Assembly (NCBI GenBank): GCA_958450325.1
Contig: OY288251.1
Span: 65,551,666 to 65,615,665 of the forward strand
Reading direction: 5' to 3'
DNA length: 64,000 nucleotides
DNA from: Agrostemma githago
Lineage: Eukaryota; Streptophyta; Magnoliopsida; Caryophyllales; Caryophyllaceae
The position numbers were made by a program, and so were the translations under genes. The notes under the pieces were generated by a model, which was not told the origin of the DNA, made no database searches, and saw only the letters and a list, made by a program, of their open reading frames with translations. Below are positions 11,234-21,093 of this stretch, piece by piece (within the stretch, counting starts at the first letter, position 1; each line of letters begins with the position of its first letter).

Positions 11234-11713
11234 CTAATAACTGACATTCTCCATAACATCTACACTTGCAGAGCAAAGCAGCAACTTCTTGAAAATGGCC
11301 TTCAACGCAGCACACGACACTTCCTTCACATTACTCTTCACTTTCTTCTGCTCATCCTCATCATCTCCTTTACCTTTAGTACTAGTAGCATCCTCACACC
11401 ACCAATCTTCCTTTCTTTTCCTTCTCCTCCGACTCCCTTTCACAACTCTTTCTTTAACTCTCCCGATGCACTTCTTCGTCCTCTCGTTCACGCTTTCTTT
11501 CCTGGTGAAGGTGTAGCTCCTGAGATACACCTGCCTACATGAGATACTCTCCGCCACTCTCGGCCTCCCCTGCCCCGGCCCCCTGAAGCTTACCGACCTC
11601 ACAAACTCTGCATCCGACTCCGGCCACTTGTACAGGTTCGTGTACGTGGCTCTCACTCGACTCGGCACCCTGCTTGCATCTTCTACACAGCTTGAGATGC
11701 ATACTGAGCTCAT
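11234..11713 (-). CDS. Small plant-specific protein of unknown function (159 aa, single exon)
   Basis: An uninterrupted 159-residue frame with an ATG at 11711-11713. It starts MSSVCISSCVEDA and carries RATYTNLYKWPESDAEFV, then a basic segment ESISCRQVYLRSYTF. A Lys/Arg-rich middle (GSRRRRKRKEDWW) follows, and the C-terminal block EVSCAALKAIFKKLL ends before a variable tail. From memory, these conserved blocks in this order occur in a family of uncharacterised angiosperm proteins, usually encoded by a single exon; I know of no established function. No signal peptide or membrane segment is visible. The basic tract could be a nuclear localisation signal (inference). A TATATAAA-like box on the minus strand lies about 60 bp upstream of the ATG, in keeping with a short leader. 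Nearest neighbours are transposon remnants, so genomic context says nothing about its job. Confidence 0.8.
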   Translation of the reverse strand: MSSVCISSCVEDASRVPSRVRATYTNLYKWPESDAEFVRSVSFRGPGQGRPRVAESISCRQVYLRSYTFTRKESVNERTKKCIGRVKERVVKGSRRRRKRKEDWWCEDATSTKGKGDDEDEQKKVKSNVKEVSCAALKAIFKKLLLCSASVDVMENVSY

Positions 11714-11772
11714 TTTCTCTTTTAAAACTTGGTGTCAGATTTAGAGGGAAATTATAGTATTATATATGTGGA

Positions 11773-11782
11773 GTTTATATAT
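11773..11782 (-). promoter_or_regulatory. Probable TATA box of the 11.2-kb gene
   Basis: Minus-strand CATATATAAACTCC lies about 60 bp upstream of the ATG at 11713. Position and sequence suit a plant TATA box with a transcription start roughly 30 bp before the ATG. Inferred from sequence only. Confidence 0.4.
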
Positions 11783-14070
11783 GAAGGCTTAGATTGTAAG
11801 CAAAGACATGATAGAGATGAGACAGAGGGGGGAATTAATTGAGGTTAAGGTTGAAGTAAGTTTGTGTTGTGAAATGATTAGGTATGATTTGTAATGAATG
11901 AATGTGTTCTCTCTTTTGCTGAGTGTTAGGACTAAACAATGGCATCTGGAAATGACTTTTGTGTTCTAAATGAGTGTTATCACTTGCTCTTTCCAACTCC
12001 ACCTCCCACCTTTTACGCATGCAAATGTTTATCACATTTTACAAATAGATCCTGCGCCTAACCCCGGCCCGGCCCTTCCCGGCCCCCAACAAGGTAAATT
12101 ACACCTTCGAGCAGCTAACGATTAAAATAATGGAGTACTCCATAGTCCGTATAACACCTCAGAAGTTATGTGCTGTATGAATGAATATAAGAAAAGGGAA
12201 AACCGTGATATGCGAAAGCCTTTTGAAATATAGGAGCGAGCATGAGCAGCTTAGAATACTAAGCATAACGGTTAAAATCAAGATATTTGAGGAGTAAGTA
12301 GGTGAGAATTACGTAAAATAATACTGGTAGTGAAATGACAAATAAAAGAATAGACAAAAACAAACTCTATGATGGCTGCTTCTTCATCTTCTCCACATTG
12401 CACTCATCGTCACTGCCATATATTTCAAACTACCTAACAAAATCTAACAACACGCCTTTTTCAACTGAAACATAACTCATCGAACAGCCCTATATCACTT
12501 GTTAAGTAAATATAACGCAATACAGTCTTTCAGCAAAAGTGGATGTTAATCATACACCACCCTTCTTACTTTAAATCAATATTTGCCTTTCATTTAAATT
12601 ATTTCTCCATAAAATAAACTAAAGTGTTTTCAATGCTCATCTTTACTCTACTTATCTTCAAATTATTCGCTTATGGTAAAGTTATTCCTAGTCAATGCCT
12701 TATAAATTCTTGCAAGCAGATGATGTTGACCATTCCGTTCAAAAAGGATATCCTCCCGTTTCAATCAACTCTATACATTTAATTAAAATATACTCCGTAA
12801 CTTGGAGGATTATTAATATTAATGACCAACATCACCAAAGTTGCATCCTTGATGATATCATGCCCGGAAACAGATTAGACGCGTGTTTTACACATTCAGT
12901 GTAGGAAGACATTAAAAAGATGAAAGCAGCGGTATGGAGGGTAACTTCAATTTCTCTTACATACCCCTACCAGTCAGTCTACCACCACCTCCAGCTCATA
13001 ACGCCGCTCTTCTGCCACCATTGTCTCCTATGTAACTCGAAGCCGTCGTCAACAACTCCTCCCCACACACTCCCGCCACCCCTTCTTCAATTACCACCAA
13101 CATCAACCACCACCACACCGACAACATGGCCAACGCCGCCCTAGAAACCAACCCAGCACCACCTCCCCTACCTCTTTTTGGGGTTGGAAGACTGTTTTGG
13201 GGGTGGCAGAGGATTTTCCTAAGATGGATACTGGTGTTTATAGTGCTGGCTTGGTCGGTGATTGACAGGGTGATGTTGCCGGCAAGAGGACAGTGGTGAG
13301 GCACGGCGCCGTGTCTAGTGATAGTGTCGGTGGGGATCAAGGTGGTTGGTGTTGGTTTTGAGCGTGGTGGGGAGGTGATTATTTTTCCTTTATTCTCTTT
13401 CTTCATTCCATTCTCTTACCTTTCCCCGAGCCAAACGTCCCTTAGAGGAATCACACACTATTAAGAAGTCGTTTGGTTCAAACAATTGGAATGGAATGAA
13501 AATGGATTTTAAAACTAGGGAGGTATTTGTTTGGTTTTATGCGGAAATAGATGGTAAAATGTCTTTCACGATGCATGGAGGGGGTTGGAGTTGGAATCAT
13601 GGGGAGAGTCTATGGATTGAGATTCCAAAGGGTTAGGGGAAAATTAGAACCTCTTGCGTTTCCAACTCCATTCCAAAAACTATGAACCAAACACTAGAAT
13701 GGAAGGAATCCACTTCATTCCAATCCAAAACTCCCAACCAAACATTTTCAGTGTACAAAACCCAACATAATACCGGCTAGATTGCAAGATAGCTAACTTT
13801 CAATCATTTTCTACAGAAGAACTAAAATCACAGGTGATCCCCCAAGTACATTTTTAACTCGTAGGTAAATGTTGGATTATCAGAGAAGCTGGTTTAAACA
13901 ACGAATGATCAAAGGAAGGAACCTTAACCTGGAAACTTTTCCAGAAGTGGTAGAGCATTGATTTAAGGGAGCTACCTAATTTAGCTAGAGTACCATAAAG
14001 CACTCAGTTCCTATTTCCTAACCATGAAACTTTATCAAAACAGCAATCCCTACACCTTTTTTTTACTAAA
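11783..14070. other. Intergenic region with low-complexity DNA and one possible MITE
   Basis: Mostly AT-rich sequence. A CCACCACC/GGTGGTGG-rich stretch at 12970-13410 gives spurious reading frames on both strands. From 13471 to 13744 there is an imperfect inverted pair: GTTTGGTTCAAACAATTGGA on the left, and on the right the reverse complement of a GTTTGGTTGGGAGTTTTGGA-like arm. This suggests a decayed MITE, possibly hAT-type. No gene is supported. Confidence 0.45.
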
Positions 14071-14072
14071 TA

Positions 14073-14162
14073 CTCCCTCCATCCCAAAGAGATGTTCCCA
14101 TTTGAATATTATATTCCTCACATCGGAATAAAAGTGGGAACATCATAGTGGGATGGAGGGAG
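14073..14162. mobile_element. Stowaway MITE with intact TA duplication
   Basis: A 90-bp hairpin: CTCCCTCCATCCCAAAGAGA on the left, complement ending GGGATGGAGGGAG on the right. It is flanked by TA at 14071-14072 and 14163-14164. The arms carry compensating GATGTTCCCA/TGGGAACATC. A well-preserved non-autonomous mariner-class element. Confidence 0.9.
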
Positions 14163-14164
14163 TA

Positions 14165-16202
14165 CCTTCGACTTGTTTCTATCTAGTGCTTTCGTGCTAA
14201 AAGCTGATAAACTACACCTCCCAGGAGACCAGGACAGGTACGCCGCTTAGCCCTCAAGGCCTCAAGTTCATTTCTTCAGAAATGGATCCCTATATAGTTG
14301 ATCAACTTGACCGATGACCGATTTCATATGCGACAACCTTTATCCCATTGTCCAAGTGTCCATTAGTAATCCACCATTTCAAGGAAGTATTAGCATTCAA
14401 CAAAAAGATATCAAATTCTCATGAATCACAGTGACTAATTTGTGATCATTTGAATCAGTAGCCCGGCATTGATACAAATTGGAAAGCCTTTCATACAGCC
14501 ACAAGCATAAGGTGGAGTTTCAGAAAGCATGCATGTCTCTAGAGTGCTAAGCTACACACGTTTTACCTATGCGACGAGAAAAATGAACATCCAATGGGCT
14601 TTATCTTTAGTACAGAGTACTATACAGTCATAGTATTTCAGAGTTCCATTGAGCAAAGGTAAGACCTTAGTCTATAGCACATTTAAGACATGGCACTATC
14701 TAAACCAGTCAACCCCTCATCACCCAGCCTTGTAGAAGCCTTCTTCACTCCCACACCCCATAACCTAAGAAAAACCTACCCACCTCCCAAATCCCTTCCG
14801 CCACCCCCAAAACCACCAAGCAAAAGGGCATAATAAAAGAGAAAAGGTAATATTATAACTGTATAGTAGTGAGCCTCGCTAAATGTACCTTGTCCATAAA
14901 GAGCTCTTTGGGTACAACAAGTTTGGCTAGTGCCCCAGCAAGGAGAGCTTTTTTAAACTAGGATTACTTATATACGTACAACTCCTGCCTATTATCAAAT
15001 AAGGCACTAAGATGTACAGCATTAAACCCCAAAGAGGATGTATCCAGATAATCCATACTCAAATATGTGTTGAGAATTCCCTTGACAGACACATTCCACA
15101 GTACAAGATACAACGATAGTGAGGTGTTTTGCATTGATTATGATAAATCAAAGTCTTAGAGAAATTGAGGCCTTACCTCCACCAATAATAGAAACATTAA
15201 CAAAGCTATGATTAAAAAAATAAAATTAAAAAATAACACAAGTGACATGCACACACTCTACACAAAGAAGAAAAATAAAAGCACGGTTGTGTAGGACATC
15301 AACTAGGAACTTGTTAGGATACGGAAATTTGGAAGGAAAAGAAGGGAATAAGAGGGAATTAAAAATCCTTTGTTTGGTTAGGAACCACGGGTGGAGAGAA
15401 AGGGGTCTAACGCAAATCAAAATCCCTCTTTGTATTGAAGATTTGAAGGAAGATGTACGCAAACACCCTTAACCCATTCCACCTCCCTTCTCGTCCCTCC
15501 TCTTCCTTCCCCTCTATCTCCCTCCCTTCTGTTTCCGACTCCGTTATCCAAACATGGTCTAAGAGAGTGAGGAATGGCACTCCAGAAGGTGGCTTGTATG
15601 CCAAAAATAGAAAAGATGTCTGAGCTCCATGTTTCAAGCTGCACCATTGGCAACTATACTACATTGCCTAGACAAATCAACACAGCAACAGTATCTCAAA
15701 CCAAGAATCAACTATACTAGATTGAAGCAGCGAACAAATAGAGGAGAAGTAACATTTCTAAAGCTATTTGTCATCGACAAAACCACATTTTTGGACATCC
15801 TCAAAATAAAAGAGATCCAAATAGGAGATATAAACAGCTCAACAATCCAAGAGAATATAGAACACTCCGTCACTAAACATAACATATCACAATTAGAAAG
15901 AAAATAAAAAAAGAATAGCATTTCAACATTTGCCCTCAGAGAGTTTAGAAAATGTATAGGCATCGAATGACACATTAAAACTCTATATAGAACCGAACAG
16001 GTACAAGAACTATCCAAATTATGAAAAGTGACACCAAAAGAAACGAACTAGCATAGAACAGTTTGCAACAGCAGACCTGTTAACCATAACCAAGCCGTCG
16101 TCGAAAAGTGTGATCCTAAAAATCCTGGAGAGCAGAAGTTTTACCCAAACCTCCAGCCAATGCATAAGCGAAAAAAGTATGGGAATTAGCCATTGAGAAA
16201 AC
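14165..16202. other. Intergenic region and 3' untranslated region of the CAND-like gene
   Basis: AT-rich unique-looking DNA without a supported gene. At 15440-15560 the sequence is pyrimidine-rich (CCCTCC/CTTCC runs) and yields overlapping low-complexity frames on both strands that I do not consider genes. The last 200-300 bases before 16203 are probably the 3' untranslated region of the minus-strand membrane protein gene. Confidence 0.45.
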
Positions 16203-17537
16203 CTAAAGCTCGAACTCCTCATCACGGAGAGCCATCTCAGCAGCCTCCTCCTCCTCCTCGTCAAGCACAAAGTACTCATTCTTCTCAACAGGCCTAAACA
16301 TGTAGAACATGATGACATAGAAGACCAAGCTGGCGATCTCCTCCGCGGCATTACTGACCCACTGGTACTTATAGGCGGAGATGGTCTTAAGCGCAAAGAC
16401 AACAATCCTAGTGAAATACAAGTAGCCGATGACAACGATGTAGAACTGCCTAAAGAGGGTGAGCTTGGCCAAGTTCCTGGCGGCCTTGCCGTCTGTCTTG
16501 GAGGTCTCCCTCAAGGAGCGGATGGACCAGACAATGGGGAAAATAATAGCACAACAGCAGATAATATCAACCAAGAGAAAGACCTGGTTCCAAGTGACCC
16601 AGTCCTTGATGAAGGGGCCGGTCTCGCCAATGACAACGGAGGCGATGTTGGCAAGAACCTGGAGAGGGACGACGATCATCAAGACCTTCTTCTCCCTCTC
16701 CTGGAGAAAGGGCTTGAGGAAGGACCAGCCAGTGCCGACGAGGATGATGACGGTGAAGAGGAGGACAACCCTGATGAACTGGAAGAGGTAGAAGAGGACG
16801 TCCCAGCCGTGGGGGGAGCCGGTGACCTTGACGTAGTGCTTGTCCTCGGCGGCGCAGATGAGGTTGAGGGCCTTCATGAGGAGGAGAGCCGCCATGAGGT
16901 AGTGGATGGTGTGGACGGAGGTGCGGTTCTTGAGCATGGAGGAGAGCCAGTAGGCGAAGAAGGCCAAGTAGAGGACGGAGAAGAGGAAGAAGAGGGTGGG
17001 GAGCTGGGTCTGGCCGGCGGGGAGGTAGTCCTTGACGCGGGCGTTGGAGTCGAGGTTGTACATGTGGGTGGTGACGGACATGGAGACGAGGGACTCCGGG
17101 TTGCAGTTGGCGAAGAAGAGGGAGTACTCGTTGGGGATGGAGACCGGGTAGGTCTGGTTGAAGGAGGAGGCCGGGGGCGGTGACAGCTGCTGGAAGGTGA
17201 AGAGGTGGGTCGTGTACTGGGAGTCCAGCACGCAGAATGCCGGGTTCTGTTGGATTTCCAGCAGCACCTGAAGGAGGGACTCCTCCGACAGCAGGAAGAA
17301 CCCCAGCCGAGATGGGTCCGGTTGGGCCAGGCTCGACGTCACCGATACTCCCGACACCGTCACCGTCACCCGACCCGTGTGCGTGAATCCGAACTTCTCG
17401 AACAGGATCATTGGCCGATTGTCGCTCGAGATTTTTAGGGTTTTGATCTCCCCGATTGCCGTCTGAACCACGCTCAGCACCACCACCACCACCACCGCGA
17501 GCAGGTTCATCAGCCCTACCGGCTTCACTCTCGCCAT
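16203..17537 (-). CDS. CAND6/CAND7: CAND6/CAND7-like (GOST family) seven-transmembrane protein, intronless
   Basis: An uninterrupted 444-residue frame, ATG at 17535-17537. Residues 1-28 form a signal peptide (hydrophobic LLAVVVVVVLSVV). A lumenal/extracellular N-terminal domain (about 29-180) follows, with conserved segments ISSDNRPMILFEKFGFT, an N-glycosylation sequon in SFNQTY, and FANCNPESLVSM. Seven hydrophobic segments run from about 185 to 415, starting LPTLFFLFSVLYLAFFAYW and including HTIHYLMAALLLMKALNL. The protein ends in an acidic tail (DEEEEEAAEMALRDEEFEL). This is the layout of the lung-seven-transmembrane/GOST family; plant members are the candidate GPCR-like proteins CAND6 and CAND7, reported to act in membrane signalling or Golgi trafficking. 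I cannot say which paralogue this is. Length and intronless structure fit. The 5' half of the coding region is markedly GC-rich. Antisense frames at 16459-17183 are shadows. Confidence 0.92.
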   Translation of the reverse strand: MARVKPVGLMNLLAVVVVVVLSVVQTAIGEIKTLKISSDNRPMILFEKFGFTHTGRVTVTVSGVSVTSSLAQPDPSRLGFFLLSEESLLQVLLEIQQNPAFCVLDSQYTTHLFTFQQLSPPPASSFNQTYPVSIPNEYSLFFANCNPESLVSMSVTTHMYNLDSNARVKDYLPAGQTQLPTLFFLFSVLYLAFFAYWLSSMLKNRTSVHTIHYLMAALLLMKALNLICAAEDKHYVKVTGSPHGWDVLFYLFQFIRVVLLFTVIILVGTGWSFLKPFLQEREKKVLMIVVPLQVLANIASVVIGETGPFIKDWVTWNQVFLLVDIICCCAIIFPIVWSIRSLRETSKTDGKAARNLAKLTLFRQFYIVVIGYLYFTRIVVFALKTISAYKYQWVSNAAEEIASLVFYVIMFYMFRPVEKNEYFVLDEEEEEAAEMALRDEEFEL

Positions 17538-17849
17538 TGGAAATGATCGATCGATGGATGGATGGATGGATCTGAGAAGGGGGACAGGATTAACGATCGC
17601 CTATTCTGGGTTCTGGTTCTTGTTCTTGTTCTGGGTGGGGTTGTGTTTGTTTGGTGTGATTTAGATCTACGATTTATTCAACAACCTCACAGGCGTCGGT
17701 TGATTGCATAATTACTTCCTAATTTCCTACGTATATCTCTTTTCTTTTCTTTTTTTTTTTTTTGAGATGGGATCTATAAACGTGTATCAATACCCAAAAA
17801 AAAAAAAGATGGTGATGGGACGTTGTCATTGTGTGATATCGAATTTGAA
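17538..17849. other. 5' flank of the CAND-like gene
   Basis: The probable leader contains a short (GATC/GATG)n tract at 17544-17572 and a T-rich run at about 17735-17763. No other feature is visible before the MITE. Confidence 0.5.
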
Positions 17850-18050
17850 TACTCCATCCGTCCCAATGAATTATTTGTCTATTTCATATTAGGTGTCTCA
17901 ATGAATTGTTTGTCTTTCTATTTTAGGAATGTTTTTTATACGCAATTTGATCATTCTCATGAGTTTTGCTCTACCTGTCACTTCCTCATTGGTTCCCTTA
18001 ACCTTGGTGCCAAAAGAAAAGACAAACAATTCATTGGAACGGAGGGGGTG
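17850..18050. mobile_element. Stowaway-type MITE (~200 bp)
   Basis: Left end TACTCCATCCGTCCCAATGA, right end the complement of CCTCCGTTCCAATGAATTGT, with internal similarity between the arms (TTTGTCTTTC and its complement). It carries mariner/Stowaway-type ends with a small number of changes; the right TA has decayed to TG. Confidence 0.75.
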
Positions 18051-18166
18051 TCATCATTAATAAAATCGATGGGGTCGGCCTACCTAATTGGCCTTGTGGC
18101 CTAGTACCTTCGGCTAGGTGGTTCGTCAGCCGTTGTATTGGACCAAAATCTTATTTGGCTCACTCA

Positions 18167-18486
18167 GAGCAATCACAAAGGAAGAACCTCATATGAGGTT
18201 TTTCCTTTGTCATGTCAATTTTCACAATAATCTAAATCTAAGAACTTTTAGCTACATCTAAGAACTTTTAGCTACAATGGAAGAACTTATTATTTTGTTC
18301 TTAAATGGGTCTCGTTATTATTTTTCTTCTCTAACCAAGTTATTTTAATTTTCTAGATTAATGTAAGAAATTAGTTCTTAAACAAGAACCTAGTTCTTCC
18401 TTTCACAAAGCCAATGTCATTCACAATGGAAGTTATAAAGTTCTTGGTGACAAACTCAAGAGTAAGAACCACCATTGTGGTTGCTC
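18167..18486. mobile_element. PIF/Harbinger-type MITE (320 bp) inside the gypsy LTR
   Basis: It begins GAGCAATCACAAAGGAAGAAC and ends with the complement of GAGCAACCACAATGGTGGTT. A 3-bp duplication TCA flanks it at 18164-18166 and 18487-18489. Inverted ends with a 3-bp T-A type duplication are the PIF/Harbinger pattern. Inside, ATCTAAGAACTTTTAGCTAC is duplicated in tandem near 18232-18275. Confidence 0.75.
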
Positions 18487-18928
18487 TCAGACTAGTCCAT
18501 CTCTAAGGCTGATCGGCCAAGTACCTCGGCACCCAGTGCTACCCTTGAAGCTGGTCGCGTACCCGAAAGAAGCATACGAGGCATACGGGCACCTCATCAA
18601 GGGAAGTACAAGTCAGCGTATTCTACGACTTGTTCCCCAAGATAATCTTTAAATCCATGTCTATAAACACAAAATTTAGGAAGATACGGTCTCTCAATAG
18701 CTTATTGAGAGAGCACTATTCAGTGTCATTCTATGTACTATTCATGCTCTTAAATGACAACTTTATTTTGTACATGTTTTTATAACAAGCGTATCCCTTT
18801 TATATTTGTTTACTTTTTTACGTTAATCGTAGCTACTTTTATTAGGTTTGGTATCACTGTTATCCCCATTTATACTTAGTCTCTCAATAAATTTAATGAG
18901 ATATTGTCTCTCAGTAGACTTGCTCGTC

Positions 18929-18936
18929 TATAAATA
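18929..18936 (+). promoter_or_regulatory. TATA box of the gypsy LTR fragment
   Basis: TATAAATA in the context CGTCTATAAATACCTCATT, about 290 bp upstream of the primer-binding-site motif, as expected for an LTR promoter. Confidence 0.5.
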
Positions 18937-19729
18937 CCTCATTAATCAATCCATTTACAGGTAATCAATCTTTAATCTCTCTCTTTTTTTTTCCAATAAA
19001 TGCTACCGTTCTCCTCATGGGAAAAGGTTTAATCAAAGCTCAAACTTACTGAGGCAACGTAAGAAGTTCCCTTTGGTCCCATCCGAGGCCTTATGTACTC
19101 CCCTGTACTAGAGCAGTAATCTCGATTAATAGAGAACGGTCTAGTTCAGCTCTAGCAGCGTTTGTTGGTCCGGATCTATAAGGAGTACTTGACTTAATTT
19201 GATTTCCAAACAATCTGGTGCCGTCTATGGGGACTACTTGCCCGAAAGAGCAAAAGGTCACGACAATGGCGACGAGTGAAGAAGTCAAAGAATTTTTTTC
19301 AAGATGAATCGTCGTTGACCCCAGGGACACAAGGGGAGGCGAGCCTTCCATATTCTCCACAGCAATGCAAGGAGAGCCCTCGCATGCTGACCATGGAAAA
19401 AAAAAGGTGGCAACAACAACGACCGTCATCCTCGTCCAAGCCCAAGGATCTTCAGAAGAATTAACGCTCACACCCGAGCAATTGGCTGCTACAATCAATC
19501 GATCTCAACTACAAAGGGTGTAGGGGCAAGCATTGATGTAACCCGTAATGTATGCAACCAGTCGAAAGTGTGTGAACCCTCCTAGGACCTCCATAACGCC
19601 ATTTGTCGAGTTGCCAAGGACTTAAGGTGAAATCAGATTACGTTGTAGCAATAACCGCCGTGAACTATATATCTCTCAATTTATTCATAAGATTGGAGAT
19701 AGCAATCTCACTATGGTTACACAAGAAGT

Positions 19730-20165
19730 CTTAACATGTAAGAGCACATCAAAAGCGGGTCCGAAGGCAGAAAGACTAGAAGGCTAAACTGCAACGAGGG
19801 TGGAAGAAAGGCATAATGCAAAGCATCTTTAGAAGAATAAACACCGAGCCCACCAAAGTTGGGAAATGTGGCAAGCCGCCATTGCCAGTCGTCAAAGTTT
19901 GGACCGGACACAGTAATTATACGCTCCAAACTAGAACGAAACGCAAAGTCAAAAGAAAGTTGGGCAGACTTGAAAACAGGAGGGGAGCATGTACATAAGA
20001 CTAAAGTAAAGCTTATAAATACCAATACATGCGCGTAGTAACAACAATTCACTTTGGGGATCACCAATATGAGCAACAAGCTCCATAAGCTCCATGGTCC
20101 GGGCCACACGCCTTAAACGGATTCCCAAATCTTTCGAAATCGCGAATATTCGAATTCGCTGAAGC
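19730..20165 (-). pseudogene. LINE-like reverse-transcriptase remnant
   Basis: Minus-strand frames at 20165-19949 and 20109-19717 together carry GDPQSELLLLRACIG, then KLYFSLMYMLP, then RSSLERIITVSGPNFDDWQW, followed by RLATFPNFGGLGVYSSKDAL. This run is familiar from the C-terminal half of plant LINE-type reverse transcriptases, where ...ASLERIVTASGPGFGDWQW... is recurrent. A frameshift separates the two parts and no full-length protein is possible. From memory of the family, not a search. Confidence 0.55.
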
Positions 20166-21093
20166 AAGGCAACAACGTCCTTACTAATTACTATTATTTT
20201 TTTATTTAGTTCAAAACAATTTAATTCAATTCGGACTCAAACAATATCAGTTCAGTTCAATTCACCTAAATCCAATTAATTAAGTACAAAAGAACACGAC
20301 CCTTAAAAGGGTGGTACTTTGTGAGAAGTGAAGAATGAATCCCAAATTCCCACCTACCACCAACACTGTACACATCGGCTCAATATTAATTGCGTGGAAT
20401 AGAATAGAAATGAGCGTAGAATAAGATAGGCGGCATCTCCAATGGACTCAACACAAAAAATGACACAGACGATGAATGAAGAAGTGAAGAATGAATACTG
20501 AAATAAAATCGAAAATGTATGGAAGAAACATGAAGGTTTGTCTTGCACTCAACGAGTATGCCATAAGTATAATATAATGACGACGACGCACATTTGAGAT
20601 GAAAAAGAAATAAAGGCGTAAAAGTCAAATCAAAGTACTCCGTATCCAACAAACAAAGATTATCTCATCTTTTACAAATTCCGCATAATCCCCCTTCTCC
20701 CCATAATAATATTCCCTCCCTTCCTTCCTTCCTTCCTTCTCTCTTCTACAGAGATAACCCCTCTTCCATCACTCTCACACAAGTAAGTTTTCTTCTTCAT
20801 CATTTTTTATTTTGGGGGTTTTTAGTCCAACTGATTCATCATGTCAACGGTTATTTATCTTCTGATCTGGGTTTGTTTGTTGTATTTCTTGTGAATTTGG
20901 TGTAAGAATGCATGTGTTTGTGTTTTCTTATTACGCTTCGATTGATGATTTGTAGCTGCTGCTTCTGTCATTTTAAATGCAGGGCAGGTGTTTGTTTTCT
21001 TCTTCATTTTTATTTTATGAATCAGCAGCTTGATTGTCTGGGAGGAGTTTGCTCTATCTCTATTACTTGTCAACTTTGTAAAGATCGGAAATC
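20166..21093 (+). promoter_or_regulatory. Promoter and 5' untranslated region of the PAH gene
   Basis: The upstream sequence of the PAH gene includes a (CTTC)n microsatellite at about 20713-20741, followed by CACACAA|GTAAGT at 20783, a good splice donor. TTTAAATGCAG|GGCAGG near 20980 is a possible acceptor. An intron in the 5' untranslated region is therefore likely (inference). Between 20187 and 20290 is degenerate AATTCA-rich DNA. Confidence 0.5.

Larger units (their letters stand above)
18090..19500 (+). mobile_element. Fragment of a Ty3/gypsy LTR, primer-binding leader and gag start
   Basis: The region has a TATAAATA box at 18929-18936 and then TGGTGCCGTCTATGGGGA at 19216-19233. The latter is very close to the TGGCGCCGTCTGTGGGGA motif found just inside the 5' LTR of many plant gypsy elements. 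A gag-like start (MATSEEVKEFF) follows at 19266 but meets a stop after 13 codons. Downstream frames are broken. The LTR part is interrupted by a Harbinger MITE at 18167-18486. The boundaries are approximate. Confidence 0.55.

Noticed and set aside
12920..13406. Pro/Thr-rich plus-strand frame and Gly/Val-rich minus-strand frame
   Set aside because: Both come from CCACC/GGTGG low-complexity DNA, are mutually antisense and lack any conserved block.
16459..17438. Plus-strand reading frames across the CAND-like gene (Gly/Val/Glu-rich proteins)
   Set aside because: They are antisense shadows of the GC-rich coding region of the minus-strand gene and have no domain-like composition.
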